Shown: positions 1 to 9,371, counted from the first letter of the stretch. The stretch is DNA of 64,000 nt from FEN-1350 sp964643355 (GCA_964643355.1 CAZXPW010000019.1:9510-73509), one strand, 5' to 3'. The notes: generated by a model not told the origin, from the letters alone. Translations and numbers: made by a program.

Positions 1-941
1 GGCAAAAGGCCAAAAATGGTACGAATCAACTCTGTTCTGCCTGCCCCGACAAGTCCGGCAATGCCGAGAACCTCTCCGCGGCGAAGAGTCAAACTGGCCG
101 AACGGGGTTTGCTCGGCCCGGACAGACCCTCGATTTCCAGCAGTATCTCGCCGGGCGTCCGGGGCGAACGAGGATAAAGCTCATCCACGGTCCGCCCGAC
201 CATCATGGCGATAATCCGCTCGGTGGGAACATCGGCGGTCATCCCGCAACCGACGCTCTGGCCGTCGCGAAGAACGGTGAATCGGTCGGATATTTCGCGG
301 ACTTCTTCGAGAAAGTGCGAGATATACACGATCGCCAGCCCCTGAGCGCGAAGCCGGCGGACCAGATTAAACAAATGCACAATATCTTTATTTGTCAAAC
401 TGCTGGTCGGTTCATCCAGGACCAGGACCTGGCAACCGATCGCCACCGAACGGGCGATCTCGACCATCTGCTGCTCGGCGACGGATAACCGCATCACGGG
501 ACAGTCCAGCGGGATATCGGGACGGTCAAGCTGAGCCATGGCGTCGGCGGCGCGGCGGCGAATCTCCGTCCAGTCCATCAGCGGGCCTCGCGTGGGTTCC
601 ATGCCGAGCATAATATTTTCCATCACCGACAAATGCCGCGCCAGGGACAGTTCCTGGTAAATCATCCCCACGCCCGCCTGCCGGGCTTCAAGAGGATTGC
701 GGGGCTGGTAGGGTTTGTCCTCCAGCCACATACGACCTTCGTCGGCCGGATGGGCACCGGACAGGACTTTCATCAGGGTGCTTTTCCCCGCGCCATTTTC
801 CCCCACAAGGGCCAAGACTTCCCCGGCGCGGACAGACAAGTCGACCCCCGCCAGCGCGATCGTCGCGCCGAAGCGTTTGTGAATGCCCTCCATACGGAGG
901 CGATAGCCCCCCTGCCGCGTCGGGACGGGATCGGACACCAC
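1..941 (-). CDS. Sugar ABC transporter ATP-binding protein (RbsA/MglA type), partial at left edge
   Basis: Reading leftward off the window edge, the frame encodes the first ATPase domain of a two-domain sugar importer ATPase. Visible in order are Walker A (GENGAGKST), the signature-like LSVAEQQMVEIARS, Walker B (VLVLDEP) and the switch His (YISHFLEEV). After these comes the start of a second cassette with the degenerate Walker A typical of the family (GLVGAGRTEL). About 314 codons are present of roughly 500 usual. It begins 4 bases after the stop of the binding-protein gene, with GTG at 941 or 938 as likely start; ATG near 892 is possible but would trim the N-terminus. It would energise CUT2-type sugar uptake at the inner membrane. 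The permease is presumably beyond the window. Confidence 0.9.
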   Translation of the reverse strand, partial: MVSDPVPTRQGGYRLRMEGIHKRFGATIALAGVDLSVRAGEVLALVGENGAGKSTLMKVLSGAHPADEGRMWLEDKPYQPRNPLEARQAGVGMIYQELSLARHLSVMENIMLGMEPTRGPLMDWTEIRRRAADAMAQLDRPDIPLDCPVMRLSVAEQQMVEIARSVAIGCQVLVLDEPTSSLTNKDIVHLFNLVRRLRAQGLAIVYISHFLEEVREISDRFTVLRDGQSVGCGMTADVPTERIIAMMVGRTVDELYPRSPRTPGEILLEIEGLSGPSKPRSASLTLRRGEVLGIAGLVGAGRTELIRTIFGLL

Positions 942-945
942 CGCA

Positions 946-1932
946 TTACTCCCGACCGAGAAACTTCTTCATTTCGGGATCCGACAAGAGTTCCGGAGTC
1001 ACCAACCGAACGCCGGTATCGACAATCGGCGGGACCTGCTGACCCTTGATGGAAGCGACGACGGTTTTGACGCCTTCATATCCCATTCGGGTCGGATCCT
1101 GCGCAATGAGGGCCTTGATCTCGCCTTTTTCGAGCGCTTCGACCAGAGGAGGCGTAGCGTCAAAACCGACGAAGGTCGTCTTGCCGGCCAGATTGTTATC
1201 GCGAAGGGCCCCGAGCATACCGAGAGTACTGGACTCGTTGGGACAAAAGACGCCGTCTGCTTCTTTCAGTTTATCCACCAGCTTCATGGCTTCGTTCTTG
1301 GCTTCACCGACCGTCGCCCCGCCATAGCGGTTATCGACCAGCATCGTAATATCCGGTTTTGTCTTGAGACTTTCCAGGAAACCCGCTTCGCGTTCCTCCG
1401 TGCTGGCCGAACCGACGGCATATCGAAGCAAGACCACTTTGCCCTTGTCGCCGAGGAGCTTGGCGAGTTGTTCGCCGGCCATCGATCCCCCCTTACGGTT
1501 GTTGGTCGCCACAAAACTGACAAAGTCTTTGCCGGGCTGACCTTCCAGGGCGGAATCGAAAATAACGACGGGGATTTTTCTTTGCATCGCATTATGAACC
1601 GGAGTCGCCAGTGCTTTGGAATCCAGAGGCGCCAGAACGATGCCGTCGATGCCTTCGGCGACAAACTGCTCGACGAGCTTGATCTGATCGGCCCGGTCGC
1701 TTTCCTTGAGAGGACCTTTCCAAACGATTTCCACTCCGAGTTCTTCTCCGGCTTTTTTGGCCCCGGCCTCGACGGACTTCCAGAAGACATGCGTGGTGCC
1801 CTTGGGGATCACGGCGATCTTGAGTTTTTTGGCCCCTTTGCCCTCCGATCCCGTGGCGGGTTGTTTCTTGGAACAGGACAGAGCGACAAAAATGATTCCC
1901 ACGCATACCATCCACAATCCGAGCTTGCGCAT
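946..1932 (-). CDS. Sugar ABC transporter substrate-binding lipoprotein
   Basis: This 328-residue protein belongs to the periplasmic binding protein family of RbsB (type I fold). It has an N-terminal signal with the lipobox VALSC, then the family pattern KIAVIPKGTTHVFWKSV, GIVLAPLDSKAL and FVGFDATPP. The start is ATG at 1932, because an AAAGGA ribosome site lies just upstream; an in-frame ATG at 1986 lacks one and would put 18 residues before the signal. The ligand (ribose, xylose or another sugar) cannot be read from sequence. It is first in the visible operon, directly upstream of the RbsA-type ATPase. Confidence 0.9.
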   Translation of the reverse strand: MRKLGLWMVCVGIIFVALSCSKKQPATGSEGKGAKKLKIAVIPKGTTHVFWKSVEAGAKKAGEELGVEIVWKGPLKESDRADQIKLVEQFVAEGIDGIVLAPLDSKALATPVHNAMQRKIPVVIFDSALEGQPGKDFVSFVATNNRKGGSMAGEQLAKLLGDKGKVVLLRYAVGSASTEEREAGFLESLKTKPDITMLVDNRYGGATVGEAKNEAMKLVDKLKEADGVFCPNESSTLGMLGALRDNNLAGKTTFVGFDATPPLVEALEKGEIKALIAQDPTRMGYEGVKTVVASIKGQQVPPIVDTGVRLVTPELLSDPEMKKFLGRE

Positions 1933-2037
1933 GATCGATCCTTTCATCCGGACAACTCCAATCGGTCCCGTCCGACGACGAGACAAACCGGCATGTATTG
2001 TCTCAAAAAACCGGCGGATGTAAAGGATTTTTTATCG

Positions 2038-3318
2038 TCAGCGTTTGACAAAGGGGCTTAATTCCCGAAGGCGGTTGACAATTCTGGGCATAACCTCGGC
2101 GACAAAATCCACTTCGGCCTCGGTGTTGAAGCGGCTCAAGCTGAATCGGATGGAACCATGGGCCGCCGTAAAGGGCACCCCCATCGCCCGCAGGACATGC
2201 GAGGGTTCCAATGCCCCGCTGGTACAGGCCGAACCGCTGCTGGCACAGATTCCATACTGGTTGAGCAACAACAGAATCGCCTCGCCTTCGATATATTCAA
2301 AGCTGATGTTGAGGGTGTTGGGGAGACGATTTCGGATGTCTCCATTGATCATGCAGTCGGGACAGGAGGCCAGCAGTTTGGATTCGAGACGGTCCCGAAG
2401 AGCCCTGACGCGCGTGTTTTCCTCGGCCATATTTTCCATCGCCAATTCACAGGCCTTGCCCAGCGCGATAATGCCGGGAACATTTTCGGTGCCGCCGCGC
2501 CGGCCGGATTCCTGGTGACCGCCGTGAAGGAAGGGAGCGATTCGAGTCCCCTTGCGGACATACAGAACGCCGACGCCTTTGGGGGCGTGGAGTTTGTGGC
2601 CGGACAAGCTGAGCAGGTCAATCCCGCTGTCTTTCAACTTCAACGGAATTTTCCCGGCGGCCTGGACGGCATCGGTGTGAAAGACCACTCCGCGGGCATG
2701 GACAATCGAGGCGATCTGGTCAATGGGAAATACCACGCCGGTCTCATTGTTGGCATACATGACGGAAACCAGAGCCGTATTGTCGTCGATGCGAAATCCA
2801 AGTTCGTCAAGATTCAGATTGCCCTGTCGATCGACGCCGATCTCGGAGATACTGTACCCATGGCGTTCCAGATCGCGACAGGTGGTCAACACCGCCGGAT
2901 GTTCGACGCGGGTGGTGACAATCTTTCGTTTGTTGGGCAACATGGCCAGCGTGCCCTTGATGGCGGTATTGTCGCTCTCGGTACCGCAACTGGTAAACAA
3001 AATCTCTTCTGGCAGACAACCCAACAAGGTCGCGACCCGCTGGCGGGCCTGGGCGATCTTGTGCGCCACCTGGCCACCGAAGGTGTGCATACTCGAGGGA
3101 TTGCCGTATTGTTCCGTCAGATAGGGAAGCATCTCGGCCACAACCCGTTCATCAACGCGGGTCGTGGCGTTGTTATCCATATAGATCACGGTTTTGGGAT
3201 CCCGTCCGGGGACGGCGCAATCGAGAGCGTCAAGAGTCGGAACCGGACTGTGACAAGCACAATCCCGACCACATGAAGTCGAAGCGGATTTGGATTTGGT
3301 CGTCTTTTTCGTCGTCAT
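2038..3318 (-). CDS. nifS: Cysteine desulfurase (NifS/IscS family)
   Basis: This 426-residue pyridoxal-phosphate enzyme removes sulfur from cysteine and passes it as persulfide to the NifU scaffold. Visible are the fold type I start (YMDNNATTRVDE), the HTDAVQ motif, the PLP lysine region SLSGHKLHAPKG, and the catalytic loop Cys in SSGSACTSG. An unusual N-terminal extension of about 45 residues contains Cys-rich SCGRDCACHS, whose role is unknown. The start at 3318 is set by a 4-base ATGA overlap with the nifU stop, so the two are translationally coupled. A longer in-frame start at 3444 would lie inside nifU and is rejected. Confidence 0.93.
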   Translation of the reverse strand: MTTKKTTKSKSASTSCGRDCACHSPVPTLDALDCAVPGRDPKTVIYMDNNATTRVDERVVAEMLPYLTEQYGNPSSMHTFGGQVAHKIAQARQRVATLLGCLPEEILFTSCGTESDNTAIKGTLAMLPNKRKIVTTRVEHPAVLTTCRDLERHGYSISEIGVDRQGNLNLDELGFRIDDNTALVSVMYANNETGVVFPIDQIASIVHARGVVFHTDAVQAAGKIPLKLKDSGIDLLSLSGHKLHAPKGVGVLYVRKGTRIAPFLHGGHQESGRRGGTENVPGIIALGKACELAMENMAEENTRVRALRDRLESKLLASCPDCMINGDIRNRLPNTLNISFEYIEGEAILLLLNQYGICASSGSACTSGALEPSHVLRAMGVPFTAAHGSIRFSLSRFNTEAEVDFVAEVMPRIVNRLRELSPFVKR

Positions 3319-4193
3319 TCTTTGTGCTCCGATGATTCGGGATTCTTTTCGGCCTCGACGATCAGATCCTCGCTGACATATTCTCGGAGTCGGGCCTGAA
3401 CGACATCCCTCATGGTGAAATCCGATACTTTGCACTGGGCGCACATCCCGCGAAACGCGACGATCACTTTGTTGCCGTCGATATCGATCAGCTCGATATC
3501 GCCGCCGTCGGCGCGGAGGGCCGGACGAATCTGCTCGTTGATGGTCTGCTGGACAAGCTGAATCTTCTGGATGTTGGTCAGCTTGGCCGGCCGCCTTGGG
3601 GTAGCTGCGGCCTGCGCTTTGGCCGTTTCACCCTGAACCTCGGCAATCAGTTCGGCGATCCGGCCGTGACAACCGCCGCAGCCACCGCCGGCTTTGCAAT
3701 AATTTGTCACCTGTTCGACTGTTGACAGGCCGTTTTCGCGGACCACTTTGCGAATTTCTTCGTCAGTCACACCAAAACAGGTGCAGACAACATTGCCTTT
3801 CCTGACGACCGCAGTCCCCTCTTGTTTGCCGCGATAATTGGCAATTGCCGCTTCCAGCGCCTCCTGCCCCATAACCGAGCAATGCATCTTCTGTTCCGGC
3901 AGCCCGCCGAGATAGGCCGCGATGTCCTGATTGGTGACCCGCATGGCCTCCTCAAGGGTCTTTCCCTTGATCAGCTCGGTGAGAACCGATGACGACGCTA
4001 CGGCACTGGCACACCCGAAGGTCTTGAACTTGGCGTCCGCGATACGGCCATCGGGACCCAGCTTGAATGACAGAGTCAGCGCATCGCCGCAGGCCAGAGA
4101 ACCGACCTCGCCAACGCCGTCAGGATTTTCCACCATCCCGACATTGCGAGGGTTTAAAAAATGATCCATAACTTTATCCGTATAGTCCCACAT
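3315..4193 (-). CDS. nifU: Fe-S cluster assembly scaffold NifU (three-domain)
   Basis: About 292 residues in the full NifU arrangement. First is an IscU-like domain with three cluster cysteines (SLACGD, FGCASA, KMHCSV). A BFD-like [2Fe-2S] domain follows (VVCTCFGV plus GGCGGCHG). Last is a C-terminal NifU domain with the CAQC pair. It builds Fe-S clusters from sulfur supplied by the coupled NifS. The ATG at 4193 gives the expected N-terminus (MWDYTDKVMDHFLNPRNVG). No nitrogenase genes are visible, so a housekeeping role is more likely than nitrogen fixation. Confidence 0.93.
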   Translation of the reverse strand: MWDYTDKVMDHFLNPRNVGMVENPDGVGEVGSLACGDALTLSFKLGPDGRIADAKFKTFGCASAVASSSVLTELIKGKTLEEAMRVTNQDIAAYLGGLPEQKMHCSVMGQEALEAAIANYRGKQEGTAVVRKGNVVCTCFGVTDEEIRKVVRENGLSTVEQVTNYCKAGGGCGGCHGRIAELIAEVQGETAKAQAAATPRRPAKLTNIQKIQLVQQTINEQIRPALRADGGDIELIDIDGNKVIVAFRGMCAQCKVSDFTMRDVVQARLREYVSEDLIVEAEKNPESSEHKE

Positions 4194-4235
4194 CCTCGGA
4201 CCCTTTCCGTCCCGAACTTTGTACAAATTTCAAAC

Positions 4236-5156
4236 TCAACCGCCCTTCGGCAAAACCTCCAGCATCCGATCCAGCGCCCTTTTGGCCGGAATCCGGATCC
4301 TTTCCGGAACCGTGATGATAGACTGCATATCCTCCAGAGACCAGGCCACTTTTTCCAAGGTAATCTTTTTCATATTCGGACACAACGGCGGACTCGGCAG
4401 GGTCATGAACTGACGATCCGGATATTTTTTCCTTAGCGTATGCAGAATTCCCTCCTCCGTGCAAACGATAAACCGCCGGGCTGGGCTTTGGGGGATCCGT
4501 TGGAGCATACCGCCGGTACTGAGAATCTGATGCGAAAGCGTCTTGACCGCTTCTGTACATTCCGGATGACACATCACCTCCGCGTCCGGGTATTGCGCCT
4601 CGAGTTGCTGAAGCTGGCGGGGATCCATTCGCACATGGGTCGGGCAATACCCCGGCCAGAGAATCATGTCACGCCCCGTCCTGTCGATGACGAACTGGCC
4701 GAGATAACGATCGGGCACGAAGAGAATCGGCCGATCTTTCGGCAAAGAGCGGACCAGTTCCACGGCGTTTCCGCTGGTGCAACAATAATCGCAAAGGGCC
4801 TTGACTTCGGCGGTGGAGTTGACATACGCCACGACCAGCGCGTCGGGATGTCGTCGTTTTTTTTCGGCCAGTTGTTCGGGGGTGATCATGTCAGCCATAG
4901 GGCAACCGGAGTGCGGGTCGGGCAACAATACGGTCTTGTCGGGAGAGAGGATCGCCGCGGTTTCCGCCATGAACGCCACTCCGCAGAAAACAATCACCTC
5001 GGCATCGACGGCCGCCGCCTGGCGGCTCAGTTGCAGGGAGTCGCCGCAAAAGTCGGCGATGTCCTGGACTTCGCCGATCTGGTAATTATGGGCGAGGATC
5101 ACCGCACGCCGTTTTCGCTTGAGATCCAGTATTTTATCCACCAATTCCCGACTCAT
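4236..5156 (-). CDS. nadA: Quinolinate synthase A
   Basis: This 306-residue [4Fe-4S] enzyme condenses iminoaspartate and dihydroxyacetone phosphate to quinolinate in NAD synthesis. Its three cluster cysteines are visible in SGCPMADM, GYCPTHVR and PPLCPNMK, along with the family motifs AHNYQ and CHPEC. Length and spacing fit the compact three-Cys class. It sits between cysE and nifU in the leftward operon, so a NadA that needs an Fe-S cluster is made with the machinery that builds the cluster. No nadB or nadC is in the window. Confidence 0.95.
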   Translation of the reverse strand: MSRELVDKILDLKRKRRAVILAHNYQIGEVQDIADFCGDSLQLSRQAAAVDAEVIVFCGVAFMAETAAILSPDKTVLLPDPHSGCPMADMITPEQLAEKKRRHPDALVVAYVNSTAEVKALCDYCCTSGNAVELVRSLPKDRPILFVPDRYLGQFVIDRTGRDMILWPGYCPTHVRMDPRQLQQLEAQYPDAEVMCHPECTEAVKTLSHQILSTGGMLQRIPQSPARRFIVCTEEGILHTLRKKYPDRQFMTLPSPPLCPNMKKITLEKVAWSLEDMQSIITVPERIRIPAKRALDRMLEVLPKGG

Positions 5157-5189
5157 ATCCAGGTCTTTCCTTCGCCGAGATCTCGATTT

Positions 5190-6107
5190 TTATTCCTGCC
5201 CCGGCTCACGATTTTTGGATCGCGGGACCGAGGGCGCGATAACCGAACCCCGAGGGACCGGCTTGGTTACCCAGGCGTTGCCGCTGACGATACTGTCGGC
5301 GCCGATGACAATATCTCCGAGAATGGTCGCCTCGGCATAGATGGTAACATTGTTCTCGATGGTCGGGTGGCGTTTGCCTCCCTTGATAATCCGGCCGCGT
5401 TCATCGCGGGGAAAACTCATCGCGCCCAAAGTCACTCCCTGATAGATCTTGACTCCGTCTCCGATCACGGCGGTTTCTCCGATGACTACGCCGGTTCCGT
5501 GATCGATGAAGAAATTTTTGCCGATTTGCGCTCCCGGGTGAATGTCGATGCCGGTTTTGGAATGGGCCCATTCGCTCATGATTCGGGGAATCAGCGGAAT
5601 ATCAGCCCGATACAGTTCGTGGGCGATCCGATGCGTTCCGATCGCCTGGATACCGGGATAGGCAATGACAATCTCCTCGAAGCTTTTGGCGGCGGGATCT
5701 CCGTCATAGGCGGCCTGAACATCCCCCTTGAGAAGCTCCCGAATGTCCGGGAGCCGGGACAACAGCTTGTCGGTCACTTGCCGGGCCATGCAATCGCAGT
5801 CGCAGGTTGAGCAGTTCTTGATGCGGCACTGATGCCACAGAGCCAGAGCCACCTGTTCGGTCAGGTCCGCCCGGATATGGCACAACAAGTCCCCGACAAC
5901 AAATCGGACATTTTCCCGGGTGATATTGCGGGAGCCGCCATAGCCGGGAAACAATAACTCAAATAACATTTCCAAGATATGCAGAACTTTTTCGCGAACC
6001 GGAAGATTCACAACATCAATAAAATTCGTCCCCGAATCGTTGCGATAGGTTTGAACGACGGCGTCGATCAATTGCTCGGTCTTGGGATCCACATAACGAT
6101 CCGACAT
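5190..6107 (-). CDS. cysE: Serine O-acetyltransferase
   Basis: This 305-residue protein makes O-acetylserine, the direct precursor of cysteine. The C-terminal half is a left-handed beta-helix with hexapeptide repeats (GIDIHPGAQIGKNFFIDHG, VVIGETAVIGDGVKIYQGV) including the catalytic His-Asp region. The N-terminal helical part resembles the EpsC-type enzymes of anaerobes and planctomycetes. A small Cys-rich stretch (NCSTCDCDC) near residue 100 is unusual. An AAAGGA ribosome site precedes ATG 6107. It feeds cysteine to NifS encoded downstream. Confidence 0.92.
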   Translation of the reverse strand: MSDRYVDPKTEQLIDAVVQTYRNDSGTNFIDVVNLPVREKVLHILEMLFELLFPGYGGSRNITRENVRFVVGDLLCHIRADLTEQVALALWHQCRIKNCSTCDCDCMARQVTDKLLSRLPDIRELLKGDVQAAYDGDPAAKSFEEIVIAYPGIQAIGTHRIAHELYRADIPLIPRIMSEWAHSKTGIDIHPGAQIGKNFFIDHGTGVVIGETAVIGDGVKIYQGVTLGAMSFPRDERGRIIKGGKRHPTIENNVTIYAEATILGDIVIGADSIVSGNAWVTKPVPRGSVIAPSVPRSKNREPGQE

Positions 6108-6214
6108 GGAAAATCCTTTCAGGTTTTCGGTCCCCTCAAGTCATGGGGCTGGATAGCAACGCTTCAAGAATGAAATGATTGGAAAGACAATCCTTCGATA
6201 TCAATTGAGATCCA

Positions 6215-6637
6215 TTATTTGGATTCGTGTTTTCGGGCCGCCATCACCATATCCTGAAGGGTTTTGCCTTCCAAGACCTTCAAGACCGCCTCTTGCATTT
6301 CCTGCCACAGGTCGCGCGTGACACAATCGGTGAAACGAGGACAAATCTCGGGATGATCCAGACATTCAACCGTGAGCAGCGGTCCTTCCAGAGTGGAAAA
6401 GATTTCGCTGAGCTTGATTTCGCCGGGATGGCGGGCCAATACATATCCGCCTTTAGGACCTCGCATACTGCGAACCAGCCCGGAGGCCTTGAGCATTGCA
6501 ATCAACTGCTCCAGATACTTGTTGGAGATACTTTCGCGGTCCGAAATGGTCTTGATCTGCATCGGGCTCTTGCCATATTCCATGGCCAATTCCAGTATAG
6601 CCCGAAACCCATATCGACTTCTTGATGACAGCTTCAT
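6215..6637 (-). CDS. Rrf2/IscR-family transcriptional regulator
   Basis: This 140-residue protein has an N-terminal winged helix (KLSSRSRYGFRAILELA, SNKYLEQLIAMLKASGLV, GPKGGYVLAR), the hallmark of Rrf2 regulators. Three cysteines (C-x6-C-x5-C, within ECLDHPEIC and TDC) sit where IscR, NsrR and RsrR bind an Fe-S cluster. As first gene of the rrf2-cysE-nadA-nifU-nifS operon, it probably senses cluster or cysteine status and controls its own operon. It could be IscR-like or CymR-like; the cysteines favour a cluster sensor. An AGGAG site precedes the ATG. Confidence 0.9.
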   Translation of the reverse strand: MKLSSRSRYGFRAILELAMEYGKSPMQIKTISDRESISNKYLEQLIAMLKASGLVRSMRGPKGGYVLARHPGEIKLSEIFSTLEGPLLTVECLDHPEICPRFTDCVTRDLWQEMQEAVLKVLEGKTLQDMVMAARKHESK

Positions 6638-6670
6638 AATGAATCTCCTGAATTCCTACGATTTTACTGG

Positions 6671-6700
6671 TTTATACTCTATTTATTCTGCCCCAGTCAA
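6671..6700 (-). promoter_or_regulatory. Predicted sigma70-type promoter of the rrf2-nif operon
   Basis: On the minus strand, TTGACT (6700-6695) is followed after 18 bases by TATAAA (6676-6671). Transcription would begin near 6664, about 27 bases before the regulator's ATG. The AT-rich spacer and -10 region are where an Rrf2-type regulator could bind, but no confident operator was assigned. Confidence 0.5.
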
Positions 6701-6926
6701 GCTTTTGTGCGGAGAAAAACGAGGAAAAACCTGATCAATCCAGGTCCTGTTATCTACAATCTCTTATCTAACAATGACTTATAGATACATATCAAATGGG
6801 TTAGAATTGGGCTGGTACAACCCCAGTTATGCCGGGAGGATCTCTGTTTTCTTAAAGGTTCGGGATTTTCTTTGTTTCACGGGCCTGTACAATGATCGAG
6901 CGAATATGAAATCTTTGGAGACCCTT

Positions 6927-7700
6927 ATGAGTTTCAAAATCGCAACCTTTAACGCCAACTCGATTCGTTCTCGGTTGGGAATCATTCTTGAATGGCTGGA
7001 TCGATATCATCCGGATGTGTTGTGTGTTCAGGAGACCAAAGTTCAGGATGTGGATTTCCCCCGGGAAGCGTTTGTGGAAAAAGGATACCATTGCGCCTTT
7101 AAGGGGGAAAAAAAATACAACGGTGTGGCCATTCTGAGCAGGCACCCGCTCAAGAGAGTGCTTTCCGGGCTGAACGACGATCCGAAAGACCCGGCCCGGC
7201 TAATCCGGGCGGATATTCAAGACCTTACGGTCGTTACAACCTATATTCCCCAGGGACAAGATCCGCTGTCGGACAAATTCACCTACAAACTGGAATGGTT
7301 CCGACGGCTCGGAGGATATTTTGCGAGCCACTTTTCGCCGGCCGATCGGGTTATCTGGCTGGGGGATATGAATGTCGCAATGGAGGACAAAGATGTTTAC
7401 GATCCCGTAGGATTGCGGGGGCATGTCTGTTTTTGCCCGGAAGTTCAGGCAGCCCTGTCGCAAGTTGTCGAGTGGGGATGGATCGATCTGTTTCGGAAAC
7501 ATTGCCCGGAGGCGGGTCAGTACACCTTTTGGGATTACCGGATGAACGCCTTGCGGCGCAACCTCGGCTGGCGTCTGGACTACATCTTTGCCACCCGGCC
7601 TTTGGCCGACCGTTGCAGCGCCTGTTGGATCGACAAAGAACCCCGGGCGATGGAATCGCCAAGCGATCATACTTTTCTTCTGGCAGAACTTGACATTTGA
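6927..7700 (+). CDS. xth: Exodeoxyribonuclease III (AP endonuclease, Xth family)
   Basis: This 257-residue DNA repair enzyme cleaves 5' of abasic sites. The family residues are visible: NANSIRSR (Asn), VQETKV (metal Glu), WLGDMNVA (Asp-x-Asn), and the C-terminal SPSDHTFL (Asp-His). The start at 6927 follows a GGAG site by six bases; a longer frame from 6774 lacks a credible ribosome site and adds unrelated residues. It stands alone, divergent from the rrf2 operon. Confidence 0.95.
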   Translation: MSFKIATFNANSIRSRLGIILEWLDRYHPDVLCVQETKVQDVDFPREAFVEKGYHCAFKGEKKYNGVAILSRHPLKRVLSGLNDDPKDPARLIRADIQDLTVVTTYIPQGQDPLSDKFTYKLEWFRRLGGYFASHFSPADRVIWLGDMNVAMEDKDVYDPVGLRGHVCFCPEVQAALSQVVEWGWIDLFRKHCPEAGQYTFWDYRMNALRRNLGWRLDYIFATRPLADRCSACWIDKEPRAMESPSDHTFLLAELDI

Positions 7701-7777
7701 AGCCAGTTTGGATATACTAACGGGTTTGTATCTTATGTTGGATTCGTTCAAGGCCTGATACAGACAAAACAATACTC

Positions 7778-9328
7778 ATGAGAGTTGAAACGGCCATTAT
7801 GGCGTTGGATACGATAGCACCCGAGCAATTTTCAGAGTTACTTTCCAGACGATCCCGGATTCTATTGGAAGCGGCCCGTTACCTTTCCATGCACGCCGCC
7901 CGGTCCAATCTGCTGACCCGACCTCTGCTGGGGGATATTCTGTCTCATTCTTCCCAGATCGAGGAATTGCTGGACGCCTATGGCGCCAGGAACAACCAGC
8001 AATGGCAACCTTTCCGCTCTCTGGTCGCGACGATCAAGCTGTTCTCGAATGTGGGGTATGAGCTGGTCCATATTCAGCGTGCATTGGTCTCGTATCAGCT
8101 TTTACCGCTGCAGCGGGATTTCGGCCGGGCCACGGAACAGACGCTGGACTATACCTGTCGGATTCTGTCGGAAGCGACTACGCACTTTTTGGCCAAGGCG
8201 AAGGAACTGGGGATACCGATCCCCTCCGACACAGACCCCCATCGCTACGAAGAACACCTTCCTCCGGGGCGTCTGGAACAGAATCTGGCCACGCGAAAAA
8301 GCGAAACGGTCGCCAAAACGGTCACGCTCTTGGCGACGGCCTTTCTGAATCTGGCCGCGGAAAGCAAACCAACTCTCCCCTCGGGCGATGTCGGCCCGGA
8401 GGAATACGAGGAGTACCTCAAGGCCTCCATCACGGAGGAGCGACTCCGGTCTCTTGAATTTCGATTCCACAATCTCCAGTCTCTCTACGACACGAATGTC
8501 TCCAAGACCGAAACCGAAGACCTGGACCCCGATTTGTCGGTCCTGCGCGGGCATATCAGCGTCGTGATGCATTTGTTACGAGTGGCGACGGAGTTCGCCC
8601 ATTACTACGAGCGGCATATTCAGCGAAAACATCAGATCAGCGGTGGGTATAACGATCCGCAACCGCTCTTGAGTTCGCTGATGAACTATGCGGTCAGCTT
8701 TGCGGGCAATTATCTGGCCGCCGCGGAACTGTTATGCCAGAACATGCTGAAACGGTACACCGAAATCGGCACGATCGAGGTTACCGTTCCGCAGTATCGT
8801 GGATTCCATGTGCGGCCTTCGACGCTGGTGTCCAAACTGGTGTTGCACTACGGAAGCCAGGTGAAAATGGAACTGGACGGCGAATACTACGACGCGGCCT
8901 CACCGCTGGAGTTGTTCCGGGCCAATGAAAAGATCAACGCGCAAAAACGGCGATCGCTGGCCGAGGAAATACTTCGGTTGCAACTGGTTCCGGATCGGTT
9001 GCGAGACGATCAGGATATTCGCGGCATGATCCACAATGTCGTCATGACCCTGGCCGAGACCAGTAAACTCATTATTTACGAGCACCCTTTGCCTCTCAAA
9101 GACAACCTGACCCTGCGAAATACTCAACTGATGGAGCAGGTCACCGACGAAATCGCGAGGTTGCAGGCCCACGGCAAGATCGACATCGGCACCAATCTCA
9201 AGATTCGCTTCATCGGAGACAAGCGCGTCCTGTCCGATATCAAACTCCTGGCCAACTGCGGGTATGGCGAAGACAATTTCGGAAACAACATTCCCCTGCC
9301 GGAAGGTCTGGCATATCTGAGACGATAA
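7778..9328 (+). CDS. Protein of unknown function with an HPr-like domain
   Basis: 516 residues. Residues 1-330 are mostly helical with no family I recognise. Residues about 335-395 resemble the PTS phosphocarrier HPr (VTVPQYRGFHVRPSTLVSKL), keeping the His344-x-Arg-Pro phosphorylation motif of HPr (GLHARPA). The usual Ser46 regulatory loop is not obvious. The remaining 120 residues end in a soluble segment rich in Asp and Asn. No PTS enzyme I or II is in the window, so the domain may act in regulation. ATG 7778 or 7799 could be the start; neither has a strong ribosome site. A terminator follows immediately. Confidence 0.75.
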   Translation: MRVETAIMALDTIAPEQFSELLSRRSRILLEAARYLSMHAARSNLLTRPLLGDILSHSSQIEELLDAYGARNNQQWQPFRSLVATIKLFSNVGYELVHIQRALVSYQLLPLQRDFGRATEQTLDYTCRILSEATTHFLAKAKELGIPIPSDTDPHRYEEHLPPGRLEQNLATRKSETVAKTVTLLATAFLNLAAESKPTLPSGDVGPEEYEEYLKASITEERLRSLEFRFHNLQSLYDTNVSKTETEDLDPDLSVLRGHISVVMHLLRVATEFAHYYERHIQRKHQISGGYNDPQPLLSSLMNYAVSFAGNYLAAAELLCQNMLKRYTEIGTIEVTVPQYRGFHVRPSTLVSKLVLHYGSQVKMELDGEYYDAASPLELFRANEKINAQKRRSLAEEILRLQLVPDRLRDDQDIRGMIHNVVMTLAETSKLIIYEHPLPLKDNLTLRNTQLMEQVTDEIARLQAHGKIDIGTNLKIRFIGDKRVLSDIKLLANCGYGEDNFGNNIPLPEGLAYLRR

Positions 9329-9359
9329 AAAAAGCCGGGACCCGGGTCTCGGCTTTTTC
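9327..9359. terminator. Rho-independent terminator between convergent genes
   Basis: AAGCCG pairs with CGGCTT and inner GAC with GTC around a GC-rich loop. It is flanked by an A-run before and a T-run after, so it can serve both the rightward HPr-like gene and the leftward DUF4340 gene. Confidence 0.8.
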
Positions 9360-9371
9360 GATTCAATCCGT

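Noticed and set aside
4440..5810. Long rightward open frame opposite nadA and cysE
   Set aside because: It lies antisense to two clear genes, shows no family similarity, and reflects codon bias of the true strand.
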